NCBI RefSeq assembly: GCF_905220565.1
Contig: NC_059415.1
Span: 7,988,501-8,052,500 of the forward strand
Length of the DNA stretch: 64,000 nt
Reading direction: 5' to 3'
DNA from: Melitaea cinxia
Taxonomy: Eukaryota > Arthropoda > Insecta > Lepidoptera > Nymphalidae
Position numbers and translations under genes: made by a program. The notes under the pieces are model-generated. The model did no database searches. It had not been told where the DNA came from and saw nothing but the letters and a program-made list of their open reading frames with translations. Positions 10,444 through 22,007 of this stretch are shown here, one piece after another. Every line of letters starts with the position of its first letter. Within the stretch, counting starts at the first letter, position 1.

Positions 10444-10446
10444 TTT
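10442..10446 (+). terminator. Pol III T-run terminator of the 5S gene
   Basis: Five consecutive T directly after the terminal GGC of the 5S gene, the usual Pol III stop signal. Confidence 0.8.
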
Positions 10447-10984
10447 ATTGTTTTTCTTATTACATATGTTTCTATGATCCTTCTCTTTTTTCGGAAATCG
10501 TTTAAAACGCACTGTAAAGCTTCACTCTAAGTTTAACACAGCGTTGTTTGACACGGTGTCACTCTCCGTATCATTTTACAGCGTTATACGAGTAAACTCC
10601 AAGAAAATAAATGAGCTCCCTTAATGCTACTGAGACTATATCGACTTATTTGATAGAATAAGAAAGTTCCGCGCACGTTCGGAAGTTTGAAAAACTTGTG
10701 AAAAAATGAAATTACCTCCGTCGGGGGAATTTCGAGGTGACTTAATATTGACTTGTATGCTAGCGAGTTTCTCTTCCGCAAATATAATATTCCGAAGGTC
10801 GAATACGATTATTAGCAATATTTTGAGGAAAAATCTCTGCTCATTCAAGTGTTAATGTTTATTTCTATAGTATAGTATATACAACAATTAAACATGTTTT
10901 ATAAGATAAAAAAATATATATTATAATGATTTTTAATGCTTTTGTTTAAATTTATATTGTACACATACGAGTGTGTACACGTGA
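10447..10984. other. AT-rich stretch without recognised features
   Basis: No gene or repeat recognised downstream of the 5S gene. Overlapping short minus-strand frames at 10584-10848 show nothing protein-like. Confidence 0.5.
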
Positions 10985-10989
10985 TAGGC

Positions 10990-11070
10990 GATTGTTATTC
11001 AAAGTAGGGAATATTTCCACCAACCCGCAGTGGAGCAGCGTGGTGGATTGAGCTCCGACTCTTCTCCGAC
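10990..11070 (+). mobile_element. SINE family A fragment
   Basis: 'agtagggaatat', 'ccaacccgcagtggagcag' and 'gtggtggattgagctc' match the middle of family A on the plus strand. Both ends are missing. Confidence 0.6.
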
Positions 11071-11278
11071 CTTTGTGTTTGAAAATTCACCCCCCAATAG
11101 ACGTGCGAGTAAGTTCGCGAACTTGTGGCTCGACGACCTTTTTCGCTAGTGTCACCCTAAGTACGCGTACTTTAAATCCGCCAAGTAAATTCGTTGGTGA
11201 TCCGACAAATTTGAAATTTTGCTCGTAACCCGCTTCCGCTCGTACGTGTGGCAGCACTGCGAGCCGCGAGCCGCTAAT

Positions 11279-11512
11279 TTTAACCGACTTCCAAAAAAGG
11301 AAGAGGTTCTCAATTCGATTGTACATGTATGTTACCTCAGAACTTTTGACTAGCTGGACCGATTTTCATGATTTTTGTTTTAATCAAAAGGTTGTTGTGT
11401 GTCGCGTGGTCCCATTTAAATTTGATTGCGATCTAACAAGTAGTTTTTGGGTTTAATGCGTAATTACTTGACTGTTTTTTTGTCTACCTACGATGTGTTA
11501 CTTGTTGATAAT
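11279..11512 (+). repeat. Family D repeat
   Basis: Starts 'taaccgacttccaaaaaagg' and runs through 'cccatttaaatttgattg' to 'gtctacctacgatg'. Its far inverted end is lost. Confidence 0.75.
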
Positions 11513-13867
11513 TATGTATCGCCAGTCCGTCGACGCGCAACACTTGTAGTGTTAGTATTTGTAATTTTTGATTGAGAAATTACTCAAAATGAATTGTTTC
11601 CGAACTTCGTCTTTTTTTGGTTTTAAAAATGTATTACCATACAATTTCGTCGTCGACACAAAGCGTTTTCTGTCGACGACATTGCAATACAGAATGAGTA
11701 AGTTTCACGTGTGTCACCGACGTCGAGCCGAGAAGTTCGCGATATTAAAAACCGCGTACTACCCCCCTTTTAACAGGAATTAAATTTAACATTGCTCTAC
11801 AACTAATTAGAAATGAGCTATAAGATAATGTTAATGTGTTCTGTCAAAGTACATCTATCTCTTTCTAACAAAAGCAAATTGGCCATAAGAGTGAAGAGTG
11901 TAGGCGATGAATATTTGTTTACACTAAAGGATAAGTTGGATACTTTCATAAGGTTCTCTGTTCACCGAATGTATTACAATGTACCGCGATTAAGTTAAAG
12001 TATACCCGATACAAAACGCCTTTAGAATTCAAAAGTCAGTAGAAGAAATTTCATCTTCACACACTAGATCTCGAATGGTCCCGTATAATGTAGGACTATT
12101 CTGAGGACCTTGCATTAGTTAAAGAATGAGCTTCCGGTAGAGAATTATTTCTATGGACTATAATTTATGGTTTCACAAAAGGGGCGTGATAAGGTTTTTA
12201 ATTAGTTAGTAACGCTTTTGTTATGCTCATGGTGTTGCGAGTCTGTGTAATAATAATTAACAAAACATATTATGTTTTGTTAATCGATTATTATTATCGT
12301 ACTTCGTATTACTATAAAAAAAGGAATGTATATCGCAGTACATCGCACAGATTTCACTGAATATTAGTTTTTTAATACATTCTAAGAATTCAAAATTTAA
12401 AAATTTAATGTTTAATGACAAGAATGTTTCCTATTAGTCAATTATGTTTCATACCTACACATGTGCAAAAATATGTATTGTAATAAGTATTAAGCTTCAA
12501 TTATTAAACTGATTTTTTTCTCATAATTGAATGACGTCGAGCATTACTATTTGTTTTTTTTTTTAAATTTTTAAATTTAGAATTTCGTTTTTGAATTGTT
12601 TAGAGTTTTTATTAAATCGATATAAATCTTTTTTTTTTTTTTAATATTCTACAGTCAGAACATCAAAGTAGAAAAACAGTAACATGTTAGGAGCACTCGC
12701 AGATATTAGCTCGTCATCCATCACTCTCAAGCACTCTGCCAAATGACCTGAAACCTGCGAATAAAAGTAAAATCTAACGACCTGCTTGTACGACTGGTTT
12801 CAGGGTTGCTAGGTTAAAATTATTGTTTTTAAAAAAAATATCTAACATTCACAAATATCATAAGTACGAAGAGTATCGCTAAGAAACATATTATTATTAA
12901 GCTATTAAGTTATGATCGCGGAGAGGGTAGTTTTGAATTAATAATAATATTGCTATGAGATGATGAAATTTAAATCACGCGTTTAACTCATAAAAAATTC
13001 GTGATTTTCTTCTGAATCCCTCCCTCCACTTTCGAGACTTACGTGATTAATGGACTAGGCATATGCTAATTGAAAAAGTTTTGTTGGTCGGTTATCGCAG
13101 ATGCTAGTAATCCTGTTTTTCGTTTCAGAATAGTGGGTTTGATCTGGGCTTACTAATGTGCATTTAGTTGGCTATATTAGGTACATACAATTGTATGTTT
13201 CACCTACCTTACTGCTGCTAATTTTCGCAAATAAAACAAATAAAAATAAAAGTTAAAATGTAAATATAGTTTGTAATATTTAATTGCTATGAGTGAGCTC
13301 ACAAACGCGCTGTATGATGATTATACGTGAACTGTTGTATGTAGCTAATAAATTGTGCAACTAGTGTAAAATGCTGATCAGGCGATATGTATGTGCGGCT
13401 GATCCGTTCATAAATAACCAACTTATGAAATATAATTTGGTAAGGAAAAAAACAACTTAACAGCTTTTTTATTTCTAGCTCCAATGACTCCATTTTTCCC
13501 TTAGAAATATATTCTTTATTTCCTTATTCATAAAAAAAAACAAAAAACAAAAATAATCTATGATTGATTATTATTTTTAACACGAGAAGCTAGAGACGAA
13601 GCGAAGTGTTCTCGAGCTAGAGCAGTGGGGCAGGTTAACAGTCATCTATCAAACTCGGTGCGAGGGCGCGTTTCGCCTTACGTAATACCATTCTTACTCG
13701 AGGGAAAAGGGATACTATTTTTATATTTTATTTTTTCATTTTTTTTGTTTTGATAATAAATAATAACTAGAACGTTAGCTAACACACTTTCAATTAAAAT
13801 AAATATATCTTTAAGTTACGTAATACCATTGCTTCTTAATTGATTACGGCGGCTTTCAAATTTTATT
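11513..13867. other. Long stretch without recognised genes
   Basis: It contains a short palindrome (12256-12284, listed separately) and long T or A runs. The 71- and 61-codon frames at 11568-11783 and 11813-11998 show no motif. GTCGACG/CGTCGAC-type palindromic sequence lies at about 11650-11690. Confidence 0.5.
12256..12284. repeat. Perfect palindrome, 14-bp arms
   Basis: ATTAACAAAACATA, one T, then TATGTTTTGTTAAT. The arms are perfectly complementary and could form a cruciform. Confidence 0.85.
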
Positions 13868-14070
13868 ATATTTTTTTGGACTCCTTAAGAATCGATTTCA
13901 TATAAGACAAAAGGAATAAAGTAAAATATGAGGTATAAAAAATATGAGGAGTATAATCTACTACGAACTCGTTATGTTTTTGTAACACCATATATATCAT
14001 CGTCATATATAGATAGCGTTACGACGTTATCAAAAACGCCAGATGATATGATATATAGATGGCGTTATTT
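13868..14070 (-). repeat. Family M repeat (hairpin-rich), copy 1
   Basis: 'actccttaagaatcgatttc', 'gagtataatctact' and 'agatagcgttac' match the reverse complement of 35876-36066. This copy carries extra ATATAT-rich insertions. The following 390 bases (14071-14460) hold nothing I recognise except a short inverted repeat, GAAGTTTC/GAAACTTC, near 14384-14440. Confidence 0.55.
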
Positions 14071-14791
14071 GATTTGTTTATTTACCATTTTATATGAAAT
14101 TAATCTTTTTATTAGACTATTAAACCTTTTTGTGCCACTTTAGGCAGTCGATCTGAAAGAGCAAACTCCAGTCGCGCGTCAGAGCTGACACATATACTTT
14201 ATTTTTGCTATTTTAACGTTACTTTTGTTATTTTTATTTTTATTTCGAAGCCAAATAGTACTGTAAGAAAATAGATCATAAAATTAGATCATACACGAAG
14301 AAAGATCCACGAAAAACAAAGGAGTATAAGAAGGTGCATGAGTAAAAAAAATTTTCGACTGAGAAAAATTAGGTTTTTTGAAATGAAGTTTCTTATTACG
14401 CGGTAGCGTGATAAGATTTTTTCTGAAACTTCTTGCTATAGTATAAAATTAGATCTCAAACGCTTCAGTTTGTAATATCCCACTGCTGGGTATAGGCCTA
14501 TTTCCCCATGTAGGAGAAGTATCAGAGCTTAATCCACCACGCTACTCCAATGCGTGTTGGCGGATATATTACCTACTAGCTGTGCCCGCGGCTTCGCCCG
14601 CGTTGAAATCAGTGTTTCACAAAGTTTTACCAGCAAACTTCCAGTGAAACTTTCATCAAAATCGGCTTAGTCATTCCGTAAACCTTGCTCTTGAAGCACT
14701 CTCTCCATTGGTGAAACCGCATGAAAATCCGTTCAGTAGATTTTGAGGGAATCGACCACATACGCTTTTGGGGACTTTGTTTTATAATACA

Positions 14792-15263
14792 CTAACTGTT
14801 GCCCGCGACTACGTTCGCGTGGTTATGAAGATACGCATTACTATTAAGATGTTTAACGCAAACTTTTTTTATTTCAGTCACTTGAAATGCTTATCACACT
14901 GAGTAACTTTTTAAAAAGCACAATTTAGTATAATTTAATAGTTATTTTTATAAAACCTCTCTATACACCACAAATTTTAGCTTTATTTTCAGGCTGCAGT
15001 ATAAATAACCTATCAGGCGAGCTTATAGCTGCTGTACATGTTTCGTACAAACTATAATCGCCAATTAAACCCTCTTAGCGGTGGAATATCGCAAAATCCG
15101 TTCTTAGCGTTTAGCGGACGTCTACTAACTATAATCTACCTCCCTGCCAAATTTCATTTTTGCCCATCTTGGATGGATGGGGACCATCCAGCGGTTTTTG
15201 AGTTCTCGTGATGAGTGAGTCAGTTACCTTTCTCTTTTATATATTTATTTATATTTTTATAGA
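14792..15263 (-). mobile_element. Inner Helitron-like unit of composite copy 1
   Basis: On the minus strand it starts TCTATAAAAATATAAATAAA and ends in a hairpin (CGCGA...TCGCG) followed by GGGCAACAGTTAG. It is flanked by A (14791) and T (15264). The terminal TTAG departs from the usual CTRR. It lies at the same site in all three composite copies. Confidence 0.75.
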
Positions 15264-16376
15264 TTACGATGCATTATTTGGACACCTCCGTACCATCTAT
15301 AGAGCATACATTTTAAATTTCAAGTCTCTTACTTCAAAAACATAGGACTTTTATACAAACTTCCAACCTCCGTTTTATCCTCTCAAGAGTCGAATTTCGT
15401 AAAATCCGTTCTTAGCGGATATCTAAGCCCTATAGAGAGCCTACCTGCCTAATTTCAAGTTTGTAACTGTTATAGTTTCGGAGATTTCGTGATGAGTGAG
15501 TCAACCTACCATCCCCCCCCCGTTTTAATCCCGAAATGGAGATAATTTCTAAAGATACATTATTTGGACACCTTTTCGCCATCTATAGAGCATAGATTTT
15601 AAATTTCAAGTCTCTTACTTCAAAAACATAGGGCTTTCATACAAACTTCCAACCCAGGTTTTATCCCCTTAGGAGTCAAGTTTCATAAAATCCGTTCTTA
15701 GCGGATGTTTACATCCCATAAGGAAACTACCTGCCAAATTTTAAGTTTGTAGCTGTTATAGTTTCGGAGATTTCATGATGAGAGAGTCAACCTACCATCC
15801 CCCGTTTTAACCCCAAAAAGAGAGTTGATTTCTAAAGATACGTTATTTGGTCACCTTTCTACCATTTATAGAGCATATATTTTAAATTTCAAGTCTCTTA
15901 CTTCAAAAACATAGGACACTCATACAAATTTCCAACCCCCGTTTCATCCCGTTAAGGGTTGAGTTACGTAAAATCAGCTCTTAGCGAATGTTTACGCCCT
16001 TTAAGGAACCTACCTGCCAAATTTCAAGTTTTTAGCTGTTATAGTTTCGGAGATTTCGTGATGAGGTTGTCAACCTACCATCCCCCGTTTTAACCCCAAA
16101 AAGGAGTTGATTTCTAAAAATACATTATTTGGACACCTTTTCACCATCTGTAGAGCATACATTTTAAATTTCAAGTCTCTTACTTCAAAAACATAGGACT
16201 TTCATACAAAAATCCAACCCTCTTTGTACTCCCTTAGGGGTCGAGTTTCGTAAAATCCGTTCTTAGCGGATGTCTACGTCCTATAAGGAGCCTATCTGCC
16301 AAATTTCAAGTTTGTAGGTGTTATAGTTTCGGAGATTTCGTGATGAGTGACCTTTCGCTTTTATATATATTATAAA
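15264..16376 (-). repeat. About four tandem units of about 283 bp inside the Helitron
   Basis: The landmark 'gatgagtgagtcaacctacc' or a variant recurs at 15491, 15777, 16060 and 16342, spacings 286, 283 and 282. Each unit has 'aaaaacataggac', 'ccgttcttagcgg' and 'atagtttcggagattt'. Confidence 0.9.
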
Positions 16377-16496
16377 TTATGAGTAAAGGTCGCTATCAGG
16401 TGTACATGATAACAACTGGGACCAACGATGCCATATTTATATTTATACAGTTACTCGCATACTTACATACACCCGAGTAGAAATTTTTTCGTGTTC

Positions 16497-16960
16497 CTTA
16501 GAAGGACCGGACCGGGCATGCCCGATCTGGAACGGATGGGTATGTAACGCAGAAGATTTGTCTGGACCTGATCAGGATGAGATGAGATTTTTTGATCGGG
16601 TACAGATCAGGAAATCTCATCTCATTTCTTAATGAAATATTGTTATTAAATGAATTTTATTTACCAATTGTAATTGTTGTAGTGCAATTTCTTTCAGGCT
16701 ATCCTGATCTGGACCAGACCTAGACCTGATGCAGTTATGCCTTACCATACTTGATTATATTTTACATCAGGCTATCCTTATCTGGACCGGACCGGGTCCT
16801 GATCCATGCCTTACCGTACTTGATTATATTTTACAACAGGCTATCCTTGTCTGGACCAGACCTGCTCCTGATAGAGCTTGCCGGATTAGACATGCCTCAT
16901 TCTATCCTGATCCGGTCCAGATACATGATCTGGTTGAGCCTGACTTTTTTTCTAGTCGGG
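16497..16960. repeat. Array of CTGGACC-type motifs with a 69-bp tandem repeat
   Basis: Unlike its AT-rich surroundings, this stretch repeats ATCTGGACC/GGTCCAGAT motifs. A 69-bp unit ('ccttaccatacttgattat', 'caggctatcct', 'ctggaccgg') begins at 16740 and again at 16809, with a partial unit before it at 16697. An inverted pair AATGAGATGAGATTT-like/AAATCTCATCTCATT lies at about 16577-16626. Because 69 is divisible by three, two frames stay open across it (16729-16989 and 16751-17032), but I see no evidence of a real protein. Confidence 0.7.
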
Positions 16961-17221
16961 CAGAAGGTTTATTTAATATTTTGCGCTGAATCATTACTGT
17001 CATATCTAAACGGAAAATTAAAAGGATCATAAGAATATTAAAGAAGGATGAATATGCGTGGGTTATCTTTATTCAATAAAATAAATACTTTGTAGTACAC
17101 CTTTCTTAAATAATGAGACCATTATTTATATAGAGAACGAAAATTTAAGCTTAATGTAGAAACAAACTATAAATACAGCACGCTTATTAACACCTATGCT
17201 TATACGCATAATAATTGTTTT

Positions 17222-17519
17222 TGCTAGCAAACAAATAAAGAACCGACTTCGATTATATCGACCAGTAATAAAACGTAGGTAGACACACGCACTATTCACC
17301 AATACGATTCTCGAAGTTTTCCATCGAATTCTTAGGGATGCCATCACCAGATCCTGGTTTCCTTATCATGGTACCACCCTTGGGATATCTCTTTACCAAC
17401 AAAAAAAGAATCATCAAAATCGATTCATAAACTACGAAGTCATTCGCGATAATATTTAAAAAATATATATATATGGGGTAGAATTGTGTAACCTCCTCCT
17501 TTTTTAAAGTCGGTTAGAA
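17222..17519 (-). repeat. Family D repeat
   Basis: Starts 'aaccgacttcgattatatcg', contains 'ccagatcctggtttcctta' and ends 'cctccttttttaaagtcgg'. A short ATATAT run occupies the position where other copies have long microsatellites. Positions 17520-18245 hold nothing recognised. Confidence 0.8.
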
Positions 17520-18245
17520 AAAAAAACAACTATAGAGTCTTCTTCTTATTCAATTGCAACATCGTTAATACTCTTATTAAGCATATATCAAGAAACAATA
17601 TTACATTTTTTTTAATTTTCACATTTTATAATCCATTATTTTTCAGACTTGACTAGTTTTCGTGTTAAAATCGAAGTCAGAAACAATTTCGTAACTGTAT
17701 AAATACTTATATACAAATAATTAAAACAGCGTAATTATTGGCTATATAAAATACATATTTACTTCGTTATTTATTTTAATCAATAAACATAAACAAATAT
17801 TAATAGCAAATAACATTTTTACTTATCAAACAAAAGTTTTGCTTAAATCTCTAGACACTCCAGTTCTGTTCGGTAAATCCCTTTCGTGTTAATTACGTAT
17901 GTTTGCTCAGGAACGTTATTAAACGCTACGTTAAATTTATTGAAACATGGCAGTAACACATGTAAACAGATTGATCAAAATCTAACACAGTTCGGGACAA
18001 ATCTAATAATCTAATGTATGGAACTTCTTTCTTTTACAAAACTAAGATTTTATTGAAAAAAATGTACTTAATTGTATCAAGAGTCATTCGCCACAATAAT
18101 AAAAAGATGTATTGGAAATTGAGTGTTCGTATAAAATGTATTTTATTGTAGATTGACTATTAGAACAAGATATAAAAATATGCTTAGGGGAATGTGAACT
18201 AATGGTGGCAATTGTTTTCTAATGTTTACGCAAGTTTCGCTCATT

Positions 18246-18386
18246 ATAATGAAATAACTTTTTCGGATTTTATCGCGATTTATTAAATATTTTAAAATCC
18301 CGACATTTCACATACTTTACTACTAAAAAAAAGCAACGGAGTCCTCTCGTGAGCATGGATAAAATTCGAAAAAGTTATTTCATTAC
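18246..18386. mobile_element. MITE-like element with about 29-bp inverted ends, copy 1
   Basis: TAATGAAATAACTTTTTCGG at the left and its near-exact reverse complement at 18357-18386 enclose about 80 bp. A related element lies at 34764-34893. Both have 'taatgtttacgc'-type sequence just outside the inverted ends, so the element may extend further. The superfamily is not decided. Confidence 0.6.
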
Positions 18387-18461
18387 GATAGTAAGAATTG
18401 TTTGTTTCCAAAAAAAAAAAACGCCTTTAAATGCGCATTAATTATTTCAAAATATGACAAG

Positions 18462-18582
18462 CATCAACTTTCGAATACAAAAAGAATCATCAAAATCGGT
18501 AGTTTAAGCCGGTACAAAGTTATAAAATAACACAGCCAATGAAAGCCAATTGAAAACCTCATTTTTTTTAGGTCAGTTAAAA
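18462..18582 (-). repeat. Family D fragment
   Basis: 'aagaatcatcaaaatcggta' and a terminal 'tttaggtcagttaaaa' match family D. Confidence 0.55.
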
Positions 18583-19380
18583 AACGCTTTACGCCAATCT
18601 TGCGTATGGATCAAACAGTTTGTATCTATCGTAATAACAAAATATCAGCGCAATAATACCACCGCTTAGGGCTATAAAGGGCGGTATATTAGGCTTATCT
18701 TTGCTTTAATTGCCTTTTTGCTACTTTATTGTCATTTCCCTGTATGCCAGTTTCTCTTTTTAGTACTTTATTGTCATTTTCCGTGCATTTGTACATCTTT
18801 TTGCTGCTTTAATTCCCCTTGGTAGCGTTCGATAGAAAATTGGATTAGCCTAACGCGGAAGTTATTGTATTTTTTTTTATCAGTTTTATGTTCTGACGGC
18901 CGTAAATGAAATGATTGCTTTTGCATTTTTAAATTAATATTCGAATTATATCGATTTGACAGTACTTACTTAAAACAAAAATATTGTTTAGTTTAGCATT
19001 ACATTCTGCACTCCTCTCTATAAACTATAATTGTGCGAAATTTCATACTTCTCCGTCCACGCAATTTTCGTTAAAAAGGGGTCAACATTTTTTGCTTCAC
19101 GTATTAATTTATAGATTGTATGCAATAAAGATTGAATGATATTAATATTATTAATAAGAAGCAAGCATCGCACAAGTGTACGTTTAATAAGACGAACCGT
19201 CAAACAATTACGTTAAATTAGCAATACTCTGAAGGAATAATATATGTAAACCAGGAACATACAGCGACTGGAAATCTCTGCTTGAGAGGCAATTTGTATG
19301 TTTGAAATTTTAATGCACCTGTTACTTAACGCGTGTGCTTACAATATAATAACAAGTCCTAGAAGGTTTTAAGTTTATTT
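18583..19380. other. Mostly unrecognised; family E copy at 18998-19130
   Basis: 'cattctgcactc', 'gaaatttcatac' and 'acgcaattttcgt' at 18998-19130 match 39733-39856, a small dispersed family. At 18721 and 18762 'tactttattgtcattt' is repeated about 41 bp apart. Confidence 0.45.
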
Positions 19381-19433
19381 TTAACCGATTTCAAAAAAGG
19401 AGGAGGTTTCTCAATTCGACCGTATAAATATAC

Positions 19434-19492
<59 letters not shown>

Positions 19493-19727
19493 CATGTGTG
19501 TTCGCGGATAACTTCGTCATTTATAAACTGATTTTAATGATTCTTTTTTGTTGCAAAGATATCTCAAGAGAGATATCCATGACAAGGAAACTAGGATCTG
19601 ATGATGGTATACCAGAGAAATCTAGGGTAACCTTCGAAAATCGTAGTGACGACTAGTGCGTTTATCAATTTTGTTCGTCTACTTACTTGTCGATGTAACT
19701 AACGTTAGTTTTTTTTCGTTTGTGAGG
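19381..19727 (+). repeat. Family D repeat with expanded TA microsatellite
   Basis: Starts 'ttaaccgatttcaaaaaagg' and ends 'gtttttttcgtttgtgagg'. The TA run at 19435-19490 is an expansion of the short ATATAT that other family-D copies carry at the same place. Confidence 0.8.
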
Positions 19728-20509
19728 AAAACGAGAAAATTATAGAAAGGTATAGTAATTAATCTCTAAATGTTTTTGTAGAATATATTATATAAAGAAT
19801 TGGACACATAAAAGACACGAGTACAATGAAAAAGAATCGTTTACTTGTTGCTTTGTTTCAAAGTGACAATCTGTCAAGCTACTATAGCGATAAGAAAGAA
19901 ACCTTAGTACCGTCTTAAACAGTAGTAACAATAACGTCCCGAAACTTTGTATTAGCAACATTGTAATAAGCTAACTTAAATAACAAAGAATTCACGTAAA
20001 ACATAGTACAATTATTAGTTTTCAACGGAAAAATCATTTACGTTACTATAGAAACTGTTAAATAAAATTACTTATACAAGCACACGTACCCACAAACACC
20101 ACGCAAACAAACACGTAAAAGCACAAGAAAATAACAAAAGAGAAAATAACAATTTAAAAACCAACTTAAAATTACAAAAAAAAAAAAAGTTTACTAAGTA
20201 AACAAATTAACTCAATAAATCTGTCTCATCCAGTAATTTAGCGACTATATCACGAGTCGTCAGTCGTCACGCAGTAATGGATTGCCCGCCCTTGACGAAT
20301 TAATCCTCCTCGTGAGCAATTAATAATGCGAGCGATTATATTCAAATCACAAGATTTACTTAATAATTCCCCGAGAATGTCGAATGTTATGTAATTGGGT
20401 GTCTCATCCTTGTTTTAGTAAATATTTAATTTGTTACAGTAACTATCTTGTTTAAAGTGTGACTTTTAAAAGCTCAGAAATGAAGCAGATTTATATTAGA
20501 CTGTTTTTT
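19728..20509. other. Stretch without recognised repeats; homeodomain-type motifs near 20220-20400
   Basis: The part near 20230-20400 is more GC-balanced and contains several AATTAAT/TTAATTA-like sites (GACGAATTAATCC, GCAATTAATAATG). It looks like a single-copy noncoding element, but this rests on composition only. Confidence 0.35.
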
Positions 20510-20874
20510 TATGTGTGTTACTTTATAGCTATTCACTGGGTGTACCGATTTTAATTATTCTTTTTTGACGCAATAACGTCTAATAAATCGATGAACGCCG
20601 GCGGCATGTATGAAAAGGGATTTACGTTACGGTCACTGTCCCGTTACGCTCAGTCATAGTCGCTCAGTGATAAGTATATGATCGATTGGCCTATACGTCC
20701 GAGGAGATGTTTTGTTATGATGTTGTCACGTTAAACTATCGTCCGAAAACCAACTTTATGAACCATCATTTTTTTTTGTTATTTAAAAGTTGGTGCTTGT
20801 CATATGGTCTCATTTAAAACAGTAGTTTGGAATGGAACAATGGAAGTCGGTTTTTCAGTTTGTAAGCAAACACT
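20510..20874 (+). repeat. Family D repeat with about 150 bp of foreign sequence
   Basis: Both ends match D ('ctgggtgtaccgatttta'; 'ggaagtcggtttttcagttt'), while 20590-20740 (CGCCGGCGGCATG, GTTACGCTCAGTC) is unrelated to other copies and GC-richer. Confidence 0.6.
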
Positions 20875-21062
20875 ATAAAAATAATTATAGCTGAAAAAGT
20901 ATCGTTATTTTTTAAAGAGTATTTAATTATTTTCAAATTAAAAATACAACATTTTTTTTTCTTTATTTAAAAATATTTAAATGAATTGTAATAAATTATT
21001 ATTAGATAAATAATCGTAATACAGTATTTTTATTTTATACATATTTTTCCTATATATTCATT

Positions 21063-21195
21063 AAAGGTTGCCTGGAAGAGATCGCTATAAGCGGTAAGGC
21101 CGCCTTTGCATACTTATTTGTTTTTGTATCTAATGATTCTAAATTGTATCTTCTTTTTTGTGCGCAATAATGTTTTAGTAAATAAAATAAATAAA
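21063..21195 (+). mobile_element. LINE 3' end, family K
   Basis: 'ggttgcctggaagagatcgc', 'aaggccgcctttgcatac' and an A-rich AATAAAATAAATAAA end. It is the plus-strand counterpart of 941-1049. The following 460 bases to 21654 are unrecognised. Confidence 0.6.
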
Positions 21196-21654
21196 AATGA
21201 TAATAACAAGACAACTTAATAGGGATATAATTAATTATACTTTTGTTCCTTTATAGCCAATAGATAATTACTAATTGTATTAATTAAAGAATTATCCAAT
21301 TTGCTGCAGACGTTCGAAAGTTATACGCGTATGTACATTTCGATCGTTCATTTTTATTTATATAGACTAAAAATATGCGGGTGTTATAGCTGTGAGTTCA
21401 AATTTAGGAAGTTATGTGCAGGACCCGGAAACAATATCAGTTAATTTCACTTCCAGGAAGGTCACGTGATTGTCGAAAATTCGATGTACAAATTGAATTC
21501 GGGAGGTGAAGATAGTCCACGCCCTTTTTATAGTCTCTGCCTGACTCTTCTGTATTAAATATTTATACAATTTTGATTAAGTTGTAAGGATTTTTATATT
21601 TTTATTTTTATGGTCCTGACGAAGAAACACTATAGGTAATAAATTATTACTAAT

Positions 21655-21895
21655 TATGACCTGATCGTAAGCGATTACCGTAGCTTATAGACGTCTGCAA
21701 CACCAGAAGCATCGTAAGCGCTTTGCCGGCCCCATACCCAGTTCTCCCCAGGAGTTCTGGTCACCTTACCCACCTACAGGAACACAACACTGCTTGAAAA
21801 CCGTCTTATTCAGCTGTGATCTTCTGTAAGGTCGAGGTACTACCCCAGTCGGGCTGCTCCATATTTTGAGCAGAAAATTTCCTGCTGTGCACTAC
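21655..21895 (-). mobile_element. Family C retroposon
   Basis: Minus-strand copy: 'gtaagcgattaccgtagctt', 'caccagaagcatcg', 'gatcttctgtaaggtc' and 'cgggctgctccatat'. The poly-A end is missing. Confidence 0.7.
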
Positions 21896-22007
21896 CATCT
21901 AGTCTTATTTAATTAAATTGATTTTCCTAAATAATCCAAAGCTCAGAAAAATCACAACTTATATATATAATAATACGCAGCAAGTAACATTTATAAAAAA
22001 ACTGAAA

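Larger units (their letters stand above)
14576..16376 (-). mobile_element. Composite non-autonomous Helitron, copy 1 (1.8 kb)
   Basis: On the minus strand it ends ...CGCGG-gcgaag-CCGCG-GGCACAGCTAG, a small hairpin about 11 bp before a CTAG terminus. It sits between A (14575) and T (16377), both Helitron hallmarks. The 5' end is slightly damaged (TTTATAATATATATAAAAG in place of TC...). It has no coding capacity. The interior holds a second Helitron-like unit (14792-15263) and about four tandem units of about 283 bp. The same layout occurs at 31499-33249 and 60326-62662. It would need Rep/helicase from an autonomous relative, which is not in this window. Confidence 0.85.
14461..16432 (-). mobile_element. 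SINE family A split by a Helitron
   Basis: 14461-14575 is the 3' part of family A in minus orientation. The same SINE resumes at 16377 ('tatgagtaaaggtcgctatc') and continues to about 16432. The 1.8 kb between is a Helitron that inserted into it, so the SINE is older than the Helitron insertion. Confidence 0.85.

Noticed and set aside
14576..16376. Tandem units considered as a CRISPR-like or satellite array
   Set aside because: The repeats are about 283 bp, diverged, without spacers, and bounded by Helitron ends; CRISPR does not apply to a eukaryotic nuclear window.
16729..17032. Protein with 23-residue repeats
   Set aside because: The repeat length divisible by three keeps frames open by itself; two different frames are equally open, which argues against coding.
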